A stretch of 64,000 nt of DNA. It comes from Embleya hyalina. GTDB taxonomy: Bacteria; Actinomycetota; Actinomycetes; Streptomycetales; Streptomycetaceae. A program made the position numbers and the translations under genes. Every line of letters begins with the position of its first letter. Position 1 is the stretch's first letter. Shown piece by piece: positions 26,085 to 34,752 of this stretch. The notes under the pieces were generated by a model, which was not told the DNA's origin, did not search any database, and saw nothing but the letters and a program-made list of their open reading frames with translations. The stretch is from the NCBI RefSeq assembly GCF_003967355.1, contig NZ_BIFH01000026.1:62001-126000 (forward strand), given 5' to 3'.

Positions 26085-26597
26085 CTACGCCGCGGCCACC
26101 ACCTGGGCGCGTGCCAGCACGGGCGCGGCCGGGCGGGGCCGGGCGGCGGGGCGGGCGAAGACGAACAGCCGCAGCACCACGAAGCGCCCGATCCCGGCCA
26201 GGCCGGAAGCGCCCAGGTAGACGCCCTGTTCGACCAGGACGCCCGCGCCCGGGGCCGCCGCGTGCAGGCCCAGCATCGCGGCCGTGGTGACCAGGTAGGC
26301 GGCCAGCGCGCTGAGCGCGGACTGCCCGTGCGCGCGCAGCCCGGCCCGGCCGCCGCCGAAGGTGAACCGGCTGTGCAACTCGGTGGCGGCCACCGTGGAG
26401 ACCACGGTCACGAACGCGTTGGCGACCGCGATCGGCATGGTGCCGGAGAGTACGACCAGCGCCCCCGAGGAGGCGATCCCGGTGCCGCCGCCGAAGACCA
26501 CGAAGCGCGCGAACGCGGCGATCGGACCGGACTTCCCGGTCTCGCCGCCGACCGCCTCGCCGCTGGTGTCCGCGCTGCTCTTCCCCGTGGTCTTCAT
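26085..26597 (-). CDS. GtrA-family membrane protein
   Basis: A 170-residue membrane protein with four hydrophobic segments. FARFVVFGGGTGIASSGALVVL starts the GtrA/DPMS domain, followed by ANAFVTVVSTVAATELHSRFTFGGG, whose F-x-WN-like NR/SRFTF corresponds to the GtrA NFxxxRxWTF signature. Members flip or help transfer lipid-linked sugars. The N-terminal 25 residues are polar and cytosolic. The ATG is at 26597, and the region upstream to 26700 is unusually A/T-rich for the genome. Confidence 0.85.
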   Translation of the reverse strand: MKTTGKSSADTSGEAVGGETGKSGPIAAFARFVVFGGGTGIASSGALVVLSGTMPIAVANAFVTVVSTVAATELHSRFTFGGGRAGLRAHGQSALSALAAYLVTTAAMLGLHAAAPGAGVLVEQGVYLGASGLAGIGRFVVLRLFVFARPAARPRPAAPVLARAQVVAAA

Positions 26598-26816
26598 AGG
26601 CTTCAGCCTAGAAACGAATGAGGCAAACGAGCTTCCTGATTCGCTCGATGCACGCGGGATTCTCGATAAAAACACAGAACCAAGCCTGGCGGAAGACACA
26701 GCCCCGACGCACCGGGTTTTTCGTCGCCGGCGACACGCCCACCGGATGCGCCCCGCCGTCCGAGTGCGCCCCGACCGAAGCCGATCGGAGCGCTCGCTCC
26801 CGGGGAGTCGGCGGTG

Positions 26817-28040
26817 CTAGTTGGCCGACGTGAAGACCAGCGTCGCGTTGTGTCCGCCGAAGCCGAAGGCGTTGGCCACCGCGACGTTGAGCGGGCCGAC
26901 CCTGGGTTCCTTGGCGACCACGTCCAGGTCGATGTCCGGGTCCTGCGAGTCCAGGTTGATGGTGGCCGGGACGACCCCGTCGCGCAGTGCCGACACCGCC
27001 GCGACCGCGGCGATCGCGCCGGCGCCGCCGCACAGGTGGCCGAGCATCGACTTGATCGCGGTGACCGCCGCGTGCGTACCGATCGCCTCGGTGATCGACG
27101 AGGCCTCCAGCACGTCGCCGGCCGGGGTCGAGGTCGCGTGCGCCTGGATGTGGTCCACGTCGGCGCCGGTGACGCCCGCCTCGGCCATCGCCAGCCGCAG
27201 CGCCCGGACCTGGCCGGGGCCGTACCCCGCGGTGATGTGGTTCGCGTCCGAGGTGACCCCGGCGCCGGCCAGGTACGCGTGCACGAACGCGCCGCGCGCC
27301 GACGCGAATTCGGCCCGCTCCAGGACCACGAGCGCGGCCCCCTCGCTCATCACGAAGCCGTTGCGCGAGGCGTCGAACGGACGCGACGCGGTCGCGGGGT
27401 CGCCGTCGTGCGTGGACAACGCGCGGGCCTGCGCGAAACCGGCGATGGGCAGCGCGCCTATCGTCGCCTCCGCCCCGCCCGCGACCACGACGTCGGCGCG
27501 GCCGAGGCGGATCAGGTCCAGGCCGTAGGCGATCGCCTCGGAGCCCGACGCGCACGCGCTCACGGGGGTGTACGCGCCGGCCCGGGCGCCCAGTTCCATG
27601 CTCACCTGCGCGGCCGGCCCGTTGGGCATCAGCATCGGCACGGTGTGCGGGGACACCCGGCGCACCCCGGACTCGGCGAGCAGGTCGTGCTGCGCGAGCA
27701 TCGTCATGGCGCCGCCCATGCCGGTGCCGACCACGACGGCGAACCGTTCCGGCTCGACCGCCGGCGCGCCCGCGTCGCGCCACGCCTCGCGCGCCGCCAC
27801 GAGCGCGGCCTGCTGGCACCGGTCCAGCCGCCGGGCCCGGACCCGGTCGAGCACCGTCTCGGGACAGACCTTCATCCGCCCGGCGATCCGCACCGGCAGG
27901 TCGGACGCCCAGGAGTCCGTCAGCGGGCCGATGCCCGACTCGCCCGCCAGCAGGGCCGCCCACGTCGAGGGCACATCCCCGCCCAACGGCGTGGTCGCAC
28001 CCATCCCCGTCACCACCACATCGGTCCTGCCGAGCGACAT
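26817..28040 (-). CDS. beta-ketoacyl-[ACP] synthase II (FabF-like)
   Basis: A 407-residue condensing enzyme. The Cys-His-His triad is complete: Cys163 in SACASGSEAI, His301 in AHATSTPAGD and His335 in KSMLGHLCGGAGA, with the C-terminal NAFGFGGHN loop. The His301 motif is AHAT rather than the usual AHGT. No acyl carrier protein, ketoreductase or chain-length factor is near, so it is an orphan FabF paralogue rather than part of a polyketide cluster. ATG 28040 gives the canonical N-terminus; a GTG nine bases upstream is possible. Confidence 0.93.
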   Translation of the reverse strand: MSLGRTDVVVTGMGATTPLGGDVPSTWAALLAGESGIGPLTDSWASDLPVRIAGRMKVCPETVLDRVRARRLDRCQQAALVAAREAWRDAGAPAVEPERFAVVVGTGMGGAMTMLAQHDLLAESGVRRVSPHTVPMLMPNGPAAQVSMELGARAGAYTPVSACASGSEAIAYGLDLIRLGRADVVVAGGAEATIGALPIAGFAQARALSTHDGDPATASRPFDASRNGFVMSEGAALVVLERAEFASARGAFVHAYLAGAGVTSDANHITAGYGPGQVRALRLAMAEAGVTGADVDHIQAHATSTPAGDVLEASSITEAIGTHAAVTAIKSMLGHLCGGAGAIAAVAAVSALRDGVVPATINLDSQDPDIDLDVVAKEPRVGPLNVAVANAFGFGGHNATLVFTSAN

Positions 28041-28461
28041 AGAACGCACCCCAGCTCAGTCGAAGCCTTGTCAAAACGCGACACAGATGACCGACGCGCG
28101 ATCGCGAGCCGGTCACTTGTCTCGCAACGCTGTCAGGGATACGTCGGCGCCGGGGTATCGACACCGATAAAGAGGACGTCCTAATACTTGTGGAGACTCG
28201 ACAACCGACCGGTAACCGACCCCGCGCCGCAAAACCCACGAAATGCCCGGATACCGGCTGAAGTCGTACGCGCGCGGCCGGCATCTTCGGCCGGCGTGGG
28301 GCACGTATCGAGCCGGCTCCGAGGGCGGATTCCACCGGTGGGCATTATCGACGAATCCGGGACCGGTGACCCGAAATTCCCGAAGATCGACCAAAGTCGG
28401 GCGAAGCGTAGTGACCATGGTCATTCGCGACTTTCCCGTAGCCGATCCCAGGGGGACCGTC
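28041..28461. other. 421-bp intergenic region with palindromes
   Basis: This gap holds the divergent promoters of the FabF gene and the amidase gene. I see no codon-biased frame. It contains AGGACGTCCT at 28173-28182 next to an A/T-rich patch (TAATACTTG), and TGACCATGGTCA at 28412-28423, a perfect 12-bp palindrome about 40 bp before the amidase start. A GGCCGGCATCTTCGGCCGG inverted repeat lies near 28280. Confidence 0.4.
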
Positions 28462-29301
28462 ATGGCCTGGTACTCCGGAGCCACCAAGCGTGAACTGCAA
28501 CCGGAATCCGATGCCCAGCCCACCATCCGCCCCACCCAGTTGATCCTCCACTCGATCGCCGCGCCGTGGTCCGGGGAGCGGATGTACGAGTACTGGCGCG
28601 ACTCGACCAACCTGGAGTCGCACTTCGGCTGCGCGTACGACGGCGGCCTGTTCCAGTTCGTCGGCACCGAGACCCGCGCCGACGCCAACGCCTCGGCGAA
28701 CCGGCGGGCCGACGGCACCGGAGCGGTCAGCTGCGAGAGCGCGAGCAACCTGGAGCACACCGATCCGTGGACCGACGCCCAGATCGCGAGCCTGATCCGG
28801 CTGGGGGTCTGGCTGCACCAACGGCACGGCCTGCCGCTGCGGGTGTGCCGCACCTGGGACGACCCGGGCTACGGCCACCACCGCATGTTCGCCAAGTGGT
28901 CGCTCGGCGGCACCGCCTGCCCCGGCGACGCGCGGGTGCGGCAGTTCACCGAGCTGGTCTTCCCCGGGATCGTGGCCGCCGCCACGGGTGGCCCACCCGT
29001 CGAGATCCCGGCCCAGCGGCCCGCCGTGGACCTGGCCGAACTGGTCGCGGCGGCGCGCTCGGACCCGAAGCGGGCCGGGACGCCCGTCACCTACATGGGG
29101 ACACGCATGGTCGAGAACGCGCTGGTCGCGGAGGGGTTGCTGGCCGAGGGCCTGGCCGACGGGCACTACGGCACCGCGACCGTGCGGGCGTACGCGGAGT
29201 GGCAGCGCAGACTCGGCTACAGCGGCTCCGACGCCGACGGCATCCCGGGTCGCCGCTCGCTGGCCCGGCTCGGCGACAGGCACGGGTTCACGGTGGCGTG
29301 A
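28462..29301 (+). CDS. N-acetylmuramoyl-L-alanine amidase with C-terminal peptidoglycan-binding-like domain
   Basis: A 279-residue amidase_2/PGRP-type zinc hydrolase. The zinc ligands expected from T7-lysozyme-like enzymes are present: His30 (LILHS), His140 (GYGHHRMF) and Cys153 (ACPGD). Residues 205-279 resemble a peptidoglycan-binding module (VENALVAEGLLAEGLADGHYGTATVRAYAEWQRRLGY...DGIPGRRSL). There is no signal peptide, an arrangement typical of phage endolysins. ATG 28462 follows AGGGGGA. It cleaves the amide between MurNAc and the stem peptide if exported or released. Confidence 0.85.
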   Translation: MAWYSGATKRELQPESDAQPTIRPTQLILHSIAAPWSGERMYEYWRDSTNLESHFGCAYDGGLFQFVGTETRADANASANRRADGTGAVSCESASNLEHTDPWTDAQIASLIRLGVWLHQRHGLPLRVCRTWDDPGYGHHRMFAKWSLGGTACPGDARVRQFTELVFPGIVAAATGGPPVEIPAQRPAVDLAELVAAARSDPKRAGTPVTYMGTRMVENALVAEGLLAEGLADGHYGTATVRAYAEWQRRLGYSGSDADGIPGRRSLARLGDRHGFTVA

Positions 29302-29382
29302 GAGCCAGGCGCGAGCCGCGACGCGCGAGCCGCGAGGCCGCCGGGCCCGGGGCACGCCGCCCTACGCCCCGGATCGGCGTCG

Positions 29383-29556
29383 CTACACGCCCCGATCGGT
29401 GGCCACGAGCAGGCCGGTGACGATCGCCAGGAGCGACCACACCAGCCACGTCCACGCGACCGCTTCGTAGACCGCGCTGTACAGGCCGAGGATGGTCAGC
29501 AGCACGAGTGTGCAGACCACCATGCCGCGACTCTGCGGACCGTAGGTACGGATCAT
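29383..29556 (-). CDS. 57-residue two-helix membrane protein
   Basis: After a polar MIRTYGPQSRG start the protein has two hydrophobic helices, VVCTLVLLTILGLYSAVYEAV and TWLVWSLLAIVTGLLVA, and the short tail TDRGV. GGAGGAGG is placed eight bases before the ATG. It belongs to no family I recognise. It is convergent with the amidase gene; a role with it is not indicated. Confidence 0.7.
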   Translation of the reverse strand: MIRTYGPQSRGMVVCTLVLLTILGLYSAVYEAVAWTWLVWSLLAIVTGLLVATDRGV

Positions 29557-29724
29557 CGTCGCCTCCTCCGTCGGAGTCCGGGAACGCACCCGTGCGGGCC
29601 ACGGTAGCGCAGCGCGTTCGACCACCGACAGATCACGACCCGTCACAAACACGCGGCGTGAGGGGTCACGGCCCGAGGGGGCGCCCGCGGCGACACGTCG
29701 TCACGGCACCGGTGGGCGTACCGG

Positions 29725-30117
29725 TCACAACACCAGGAGATCGAACAGTCGATCCAGGTCCGCCGCCGGATTCGCGGTCAACCCGCCGTGTACCGGGCCG
29801 GGTTGCACGATCGTGCTGCGCGGCGCGGTCAGCCAGCGAAAACGTCGGCCGAGCGGCTCCGCCCCCGGCGCGCCGGCCGACTCGCTGCCCGCGCACACCA
29901 GCTCCCACGCGGCCAGTACCGCCCGGGCCTGGGTCGGGTCGGCCTCCGGGTCGAGCGCGCACAACCTGGACTGCTCGACGTGCGTACGCGCGCCCAGGAA
30001 GTCGAAGGCCTGGCTGTACAGGGCCACCCCGACATTCAGACACTCCCCGCGCTCCACGCGCGGCACCAACCGGATGATCGAGTACTCGAAGAACTCCCGC
30101 TGCACGGCCATCGTCAT
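29725..30117 (-). CDS. DUF3037 protein coupled to the HipA-like kinase
   Basis: A 130-residue protein starting REFFEYSIIRLVPRVERGECLNVGVALY, the diagnostic opening of DUF3037. Its ATG overlaps the stop of the HipA-like kinase gene by one base (TGATG), so translation is coupled. The family's function is unknown; its fixed association with HipA-like kinases in many bacteria suggests an adaptor, substrate or inhibitor. No DNA-binding motif is visible. Confidence 0.88.
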   Translation of the reverse strand: MTMAVQREFFEYSIIRLVPRVERGECLNVGVALYSQAFDFLGARTHVEQSRLCALDPEADPTQARAVLAAWELVCAGSESAGAPGAEPLGRRFRWLTAPRSTIVQPGPVHGGLTANPAADLDRLFDLLVL

Positions 30118-30950
30118 CACTTCAGCCAATCCGGACGGTTCGACGGCTGCGCGGCGCCCTGGCGCGCGGACACCTCGGGCGCGATCTCCGGCAACCACGC
30201 GCGCGGGGCGGCGGCGCGGGCCAGCAGGTGCGCGATGTACGCCTCGCGCAGCGCGCCGGGACCGTCCAGGCCGAGCGCGCGTTCCGCCTCGCCCGGTTCC
30301 AGCCACTCGTCCGGGACCAGGGCCAGCACCTCGGTCAGCAGCTCGCGGGTGATCCTCGGGGCCAGCTCGGCGTCGGCCTTGAGCAGGCCGGGTCCGCCGA
30401 GCGCGGCCAGTACGTGGTCGCTCGCGTCGAACGGGCGCGTGGCGGCGGACGCGGCGGCCTGCCACGCGTGGTGGAACCACAACGAGGCGCCGTGGTCGAT
30501 CAGCCACAGCCGGCCGTGCCAGACCAGCAGGTTCGGGTTGCGCCAGGAACGGTCCACGTTCGAGGTCAGCGCGTCCAGCCACAACACGCGCGCGGCCAGT
30601 TCGGGATCCGGCTCCCAGGTGGCGGGGGTGAAGTCGGCCGAGCCCGGCAGGAAGTCCATTCCGAGGTTCAGCCCGGCGCTGGCCCGCACCAGCTCCTGTA
30701 CCTCCTGGTCCGGTTCGCCGCGCGCGATCACCGGATCCACCTCGACCCGCACGAGCGCCGGCACCGGCAGCCCGAGCCGACGCGCCAGTTCGCCCACCAC
30801 GACCTCGGCGACCAGGACCTTGGGCCCCTGCCCGGCACTGCGGAACTTCACGACATACGTACCGAGGTCGTCGGCCTCGACGAGCCCGGGCAACGAACCG
30901 CCCTCACGCATGGGCGTGACGTAGCGAATGGCATGGACCAGGGGAAGCAT
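30117..30950 (-). CDS. HipA-like kinase-fold protein
   Basis: A 277-residue homologue of the HipA/PI3-kinase-like fold. The N-lobe lysine is Lys35 in GTYVVKF. The catalytic part reads WLDALTSNVDRSWRNPNLLVWHGRLWLIDHGASL (125-157), giving Asp126, Asn131, Asp133, Asn138 and the metal Asp152. The N-terminal HipA subdomain and a HipB partner are missing, and DUF3037 follows instead, so this is not a classical hipBA toxin-antitoxin module. In E. coli HipA phosphorylates glutamyl-tRNA synthetase; the target here is unknown. It is divergent from the ATP-grasp gene. Confidence 0.85.
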   Translation of the reverse strand: MLPLVHAIRYVTPMREGGSLPGLVEADDLGTYVVKFRSAGQGPKVLVAEVVVGELARRLGLPVPALVRVEVDPVIARGEPDQEVQELVRASAGLNLGMDFLPGSADFTPATWEPDPELAARVLWLDALTSNVDRSWRNPNLLVWHGRLWLIDHGASLWFHHAWQAAASAATRPFDASDHVLAALGGPGLLKADAELAPRITRELLTEVLALVPDEWLEPGEAERALGLDGPGALREAYIAHLLARAAAPRAWLPEIAPEVSARQGAAQPSNRPDWLK

Positions 30951-31024
30951 GCCCGAAACAATGCCACGCCCTCGACGCCGAAAAACACTCGCCCCGCCGC
31001 ACCCGCCCCCGACACCCTGGACCG

Positions 31025-31828
31025 ATGACCCACACCGACCGCGTCCTGGTCCTGTCCCCGCGCAGCACCGACACCGACCGGGCCCTGGCGAGCGCCGCCC
31101 ACCGCCGCGACCTGCCGGTACGCCGCCTGCACACCTGGCGGGCGCCGGCCGACGCAATGGGCGTGCGGGCGCACCTGTACGCGGGTCCGCTGTTCGCCGA
31201 CGCGACCGCGCGCGACCTGGACCTGGGCCTGCTGGAGGCACCGGAGGACTGGTTGGCGCGACTGCCGGTCGAGCTGACCCGTCGGGAGATCACCGCGACC
31301 ACGTTGGCGCACGCGTGGACGCTGCGTCGGCCGATGTTCGTCAAGCCGCCGAACGACAAGTCGTTCCCGGCCCGGGTGTACCGGGACGGCACGCAATTGC
31401 CGGGTGGCGACGCGGCGGACCCGGACACCGTGGTGCTGCTCAGCGAGACCGTGGTGTTCCGGGCGGAGTACCGGCTGTTCTGTCTGGACGGGGCGGTGCA
31501 CGCGGCGTCGCGGTACGCCGTCGACGGCGACCTCGACATCGCGCCGATCGCGGCGTGCCGGCGCGGTCCGGACGCGCTCGCGTTCGGCGCGGAGGTGCTG
31601 GCGGCGGCCGGGGCGGACCTGCCGTCGGCGGTCGTGGTGGACGTGGGGAGCACCGACGCGGGCTGGGCGGTCGTCGAGGCCAACGCGGCCTGGGCCTCGG
31701 GGGGCTACGCGTGCGAGATCGACCGGGTGCTGGACGTGGTGTTGCGCGCCGGTGGGCCGCGTCGGGAACTCGCGGCACGGGACGCGGCGTTCGTCCGGCA
31801 CGCCCCCGTGGTGCGGGACCGGGGGTGA
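31025..31828 (+). CDS. ATP-grasp domain protein (DUF4343-like)
   Basis: A 267-residue protein with an ATP-grasp C-terminal half: RPMFVKPPNDKSFPARVY supplies the nucleotide-binding Lys, then VVLLSETVVFRAEYRLFCLDG, and VVVDVGSTDAGWAVVEANAAWASGGY supplies the metal-binding Glu and Asn. The N-terminal half (VLVLSPRSTDTDRALASAAHRR) is the pre-ATP-grasp fold. Such proteins ligate carboxylates to amines; the substrate is not known. It is divergent from the HipA-like kinase gene with a 74-bp gap. Confidence 0.85.
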   Translation: MTHTDRVLVLSPRSTDTDRALASAAHRRDLPVRRLHTWRAPADAMGVRAHLYAGPLFADATARDLDLGLLEAPEDWLARLPVELTRREITATTLAHAWTLRRPMFVKPPNDKSFPARVYRDGTQLPGGDAADPDTVVLLSETVVFRAEYRLFCLDGAVHAASRYAVDGDLDIAPIAACRRGPDALAFGAEVLAAAGADLPSAVVVDVGSTDAGWAVVEANAAWASGGYACEIDRVLDVVLRAGGPRRELAARDAAFVRHAPVVRDRG

Positions 31829-31936
31829 CGGATCGGAGCCGGCGGGCGACCCGCGAATGGGGACCGTGCGACGGGTCCGGAGACAATGGGTGTACCCGGA
31901 TCCATCAGGATCCCCGCTCCTCGGGACGTGACACGC

Positions 31937-32431
31937 GTGAGTTCGCCGGAATCCAGCTCGGCGCCGATCGGCGACCTGTTCATGCGCCTGGCCAAGCGCA
32001 TCCGGATCCGCGCCGGCCGCGAACTCGCCCCGTTGGGCCTGACCCCCGCCCAGGCACACGCGATGAAGGTGCTCGCGCACGCCGGTGAGCCGCTGCGGAT
32101 GGCGGACCTCGCCGCGCGCCTGGAGATCGTGCCGCGCTCGGCGACGACGGTGGTGGACGACCTGGCGGCGCGCGGGTTGGTCCGGCGCAGCGCCTCGGCG
32201 GTGGATCGGCGGGCGACGTTGGTCGAGCCGACGGAGGAGGGGCGTGCCGAGGTGCGGCGGATCCGGGCGATTCGTCAGGGCGCGGGGGCGGCCGTGTTCG
32301 ACCGGCTCGGCGAGGCGGACCGGGCCGAGTTGTTGCGGCTGTTGCGCCTGCTGGATCGGGAACTGGCCGAGCAGGAGTCGGTGGACCGGGACGGGACGGG
32401 GCATCCGTGTACGCGCGGGTCGGCGAGGTGA
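31937..32431 (+). CDS. MarR-family transcriptional regulator
   Basis: A 164-residue winged-helix regulator: LTPAQAHAMKVLAHAGEPLRMADLAARLEIVPRSATTVVDDLAARGLVRRSASAVDRRATLVEPTEEG covers helix 2 to the DRR wing that marks the family. The GTG at 31937 gives a normal-length N-terminus; an ATG at 31886 would add 17 residues and has GGAG close by. It may regulate the epimerase gene 120 bp downstream or the ATP-grasp gene upstream. Confidence 0.87.
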   Translation: MSSPESSSAPIGDLFMRLAKRIRIRAGRELAPLGLTPAQAHAMKVLAHAGEPLRMADLAARLEIVPRSATTVVDDLAARGLVRRSASAVDRRATLVEPTEEGRAEVRRIRAIRQGAGAAVFDRLGEADRAELLRLLRLLDRELAEQESVDRDGTGHPCTRGSAR

Positions 32432-32554
32432 GTGGGTGGTGCGGGCGTCCGGGTGACTCGTGTGGGCGTCCGGACGATCCCCGCGGATGCCCGGGTGATT
32501 CCGCCGAGAGCAGAGGTCCTTCCCGTGGCGGGCGTACGCGGGCAGAGTCGGATC

Positions 32555-33538
32555 ATGAGAACTTTGATCCTGGGTGGTTCCGAATTCGTCGGCCGGGCCC
32601 TGACCGACGCCGCGCTCGCCAAGGGCTGGGACGTCACCGTGTTCAACCGCGGTCGTTATGAACTCCCGCCCGAGGCACGCCCGTTGATCGGCGACCGCAC
32701 GGTCGAGGGCGGGTTGGCGGCGCTGGCCGACGGTGAATGGGACGTGGTCCTGGACACCTGGAGTGCCGCGCCCAGGGCGGTGCGGGACACGGCCGACCTG
32801 CTGGCCGACCGGGTCGGGCGCTATGTGTACATCTCCACGTGCTCGGTGTACGCGAACCCGACGCTCCCCGGGCTGGGCGAGGAGGCGCCGTTGATCGAGG
32901 GTTCGCCCGACGACGGCGATGTGGAGTACTCCGTCGCCAAGCGCGGCGCCGAGATCGCGATCGAGCGGGCCTTCGGCGACCGGTACGTGCACGCGCGCGC
33001 CGGCCTGATCCTGGGCCCGCGCGAGAACATCGGCCGCCTCCCGTGGTGGCTGAACCGGATCGCCCGAGGCGGCCCGGTGGTCGCGCCCGGCCCGCGCGAG
33101 TCCCCGCTGCAGTTCATCGACGCGCGCGACCTGGCCGAGTGGTCGGTGCACGCCGCCGAGGCGGCCCTGAGCGGCCCGTACAACCTGATCTCGCCGACGG
33201 GCCACACCACGATGGGCGAACTGCTCGAACTGTGCGTGCGGGTCACCGGCTCCACCGCCGAACTGCGCTGGATCGACCCCGAGGCGATCCTGGCCGCGGA
33301 TGTCCGGCCGTGGATCGAACTGCCGGTGTGGGTCCCGGCGGGCGAAGACTACGACAGCATCCACCGCCGCGATGTGCGCAAGGCCCTGGCCGCCGGCCTC
33401 CGCATCCGCCCGGCGGAGGAGACCGTGGCCGACACCTGGACCTGGCTCCGCGCCCTGGGCGGAGTCGCCCCCCAACGCCCCGACCGTCCGGTGGTCGGCC
33501 TCCCCCCGGAAAAGGAAGCCGAACTCCTGAAGCGCTGA
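32555..33538 (+). CDS. NAD-dependent epimerase/dehydratase family protein
   Basis: A 327-residue extended SDR. The nucleotide-binding motif is LGGSEFVGRALTDAALAKGWDVTVFNRG (GGxxFxG), the variant used by isoflavone-reductase-like and CSP41-type atypical SDRs. YVYISTCSVYANP provides Ser and Tyr near the active site and EYSVAKRGAE supplies a Y-x3-K pair. The later SPTGHTTMGELLELCVRVTG is typical of CSP41-like bacterial reductases. A terminator hairpin follows at 33547-33580. Substrate unknown. Confidence 0.88.
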   Translation: MRTLILGGSEFVGRALTDAALAKGWDVTVFNRGRYELPPEARPLIGDRTVEGGLAALADGEWDVVLDTWSAAPRAVRDTADLLADRVGRYVYISTCSVYANPTLPGLGEEAPLIEGSPDDGDVEYSVAKRGAEIAIERAFGDRYVHARAGLILGPRENIGRLPWWLNRIARGGPVVAPGPRESPLQFIDARDLAEWSVHAAEAALSGPYNLISPTGHTTMGELLELCVRVTGSTAELRWIDPEAILAADVRPWIELPVWVPAGEDYDSIHRRDVRKALAAGLRIRPAEETVADTWTWLRALGGVAPQRPDRPVVGLPPEKEAELLKR

Positions 33539-33546
33539 CCAGGCGA

Positions 33547-33580
33547 GGCGCCGTCGGCGCAACGCACGACCGACGGCGCC
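33547..33580 (+). terminator. hairpin terminator after the epimerase gene
   Basis: GGCGCCGTCGG (33547-33557) and GGCGCC-type partner CCGACGGCGCC (33570-33580) form a perfect 11-bp stem with a 12-nt loop, nine bases after the stop codon. Confidence 0.75.
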
Positions 33581-33697
33581 CATCGGGCACACGAGCCCAT
33601 CCCGCACCCCGAGCCGAAGCGGTCGGGACACGCTCCGGCGCCCACCGCGGTATGCCCGCACCTGTGCGCGCCGGCCACCGGCACCGACAGCGAACCT

Positions 33698-34031
33698 GTC
33701 ACCCTTCCGGGCACTCTCGCGAACGTCCGCACGGCCCTCCCCGAAGCCCGGCGTGCCGCGTTCGACGAGGCGGCGACAACGCCCCGCTCGGGCAGATCAC
33801 CGCCAAGGCCGTCCAGCGGGCCACGCCCCGGAGACCCGTGCGCGCATCCACGCCGACGCCGACGCGGCCCGGGTCCGGCCCGGCGATCCGTCCGGACCGG
33901 TCATGCTCGGCGTTGCCGTCGGCACGATCCACCGGGTGGTACGGGTGATCTGCTTCTCGCGGGACGGACGGCTCGCCGTGGTCGAGGAGTTGCTGCGGCC
34001 GGCGGATCGGTGGCGGGTGCGGCTCGGGTAG
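33698..34031 (+). pseudogene. decayed antitoxin gene related to the 37976 and 2400 loci
   Basis: Three frames read in succession give an antitoxin-like protein: VTLPGTLANVRTALPEARRAAFDEAATTP (from 33698), then LGQITAKAVQRATP, then ETRARIHADADAARVRPGD. This parallels, segment by segment, the intact protein at 37976 (LPNTLAEIRAALPEDRRDEFDKAMYETP / LDQLERRALIDWALP / PEAHEDDDEASRRIKAGD). At least two frameshifts, near 33782 and 33830, kill it. What follows to 34031 (VICFSRDGRLAVVEELLRPADRW) does not match the toxin and I cannot identify it. Confidence 0.6.
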
Positions 34032-34131
34032 ATCCGGAATGTCGTGCTCCACATTCCTGCTCTGTACACACGTGGGTTGCGGAAGATGGATCGGCTGACC
34101 AACCACGTACCGTGATCACCGGCCGCGCCGG

Positions 34132-34458
34132 CTATCGCAGCGTCCCGCCGTCGCGCATCCCCCAAGGCAGCCAGTCGGGCGGGTTGGACAGGCTGGAGTT
34201 GCGGCCGATCGCCGCATGCCGGGCGGAGACGACCCGGTCGTTGACGGCGACCTCTGCCCGCAGGATGTCGGAGCGCACGTTCTGGTCGGCCCGCAGCAGG
34301 ATCGCCGCGATGAGCGCACCGACGGTGCCGTCGGGGATCCTGAACCGCTCGAACTCGTACGCCTCGCCGTCTGCGGTCAGGTAGCGCGAGACGAGGGTCT
34401 GATCGTCGGCCCCGCCTGCGACTTCGTAGTCGAGCCATGTGCTGTCGGGTGATGGCAC
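34132..34458 (-). CDS. hypothetical protein downstream of a duplicated leader
   Basis: A 108-residue protein of mixed alpha/beta pattern (LVSRYLTADGEAYEFERFRIPDGTVGALIAAILLRADQNVRSDILRAEVAVNDRVV), ending SLSNPPDWLPWGMRDGG. I recognise no family. The GTG at 34458 is supported by CGGAG six bases upstream. About 170 nt of G/C-rich hairpin-forming sequence precede it, and the same sequence precedes the broken gene at 37457-37659. It is the last gene of a minus-strand run with the primase-like and XRE genes. Confidence 0.6.
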   Translation of the reverse strand: MPSPDSTWLDYEVAGGADDQTLVSRYLTADGEAYEFERFRIPDGTVGALIAAILLRADQNVRSDILRAEVAVNDRVVSARHAAIGRNSSLSNPPDWLPWGMRDGGTLR

Positions 34459-34504
34459 GCCGTCTCCGAGGTGTGGATCGTGATGAGTGGTGGCTGCGGG
34501 CTGC

Positions 34505-34636
34505 GGCGGTCCCTTCCTCGCGCGGCCCCGCGTGGTGCCCCGCCCGGCCGCCGACGCGGTGGCGACGACCGGGCGGGGGCATGGGCCCGGCGGTGGTAGC
34601 GGCTCACCGCCGGGCCGGGGTTGCCCGCCGCTCGCC
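34505..34636 (-). repeat. duplicated G/C-rich hairpin leader, copy 1
   Basis: On the minus strand the order is: CCCCGGCCCGGCGGTG paired with CCACCGCCGGGCC, then CCCCCGCCCGGTCGTC paired with GGCCGGGCGGGG, then CGCGGGGCCGCG and, close to the start codon, CCACCACTCATCA. The same elements in the same order and at similar distances precede the small gene starting at 37659 (37695-37855). The genes behind the two copies are unrelated in sequence. Confidence 0.55.
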
Positions 34637-34752
34637 ACGGACGCCCACCGACCCGGCGCGGGAACACACCACCGGGTCGACGCCGCATGCGGACCCGCAC
34701 CCGCACCGGCCGGAAGGCGGCTCGTCAGCCGCCGGAGAGAGGCGAAGCGAGA

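Noticed and set aside
30848-33661. 937-codon minus-strand frame across the ATP-grasp, MarR and epimerase genes
   Set aside because: Same cause; the plus-strand genes have recognisable domains, starts and a terminator.
33885-34031. Toxin relic after the decayed antitoxin
   Set aside because: The translated tail does not align with either 82-residue toxin-like protein, so I did not call it.
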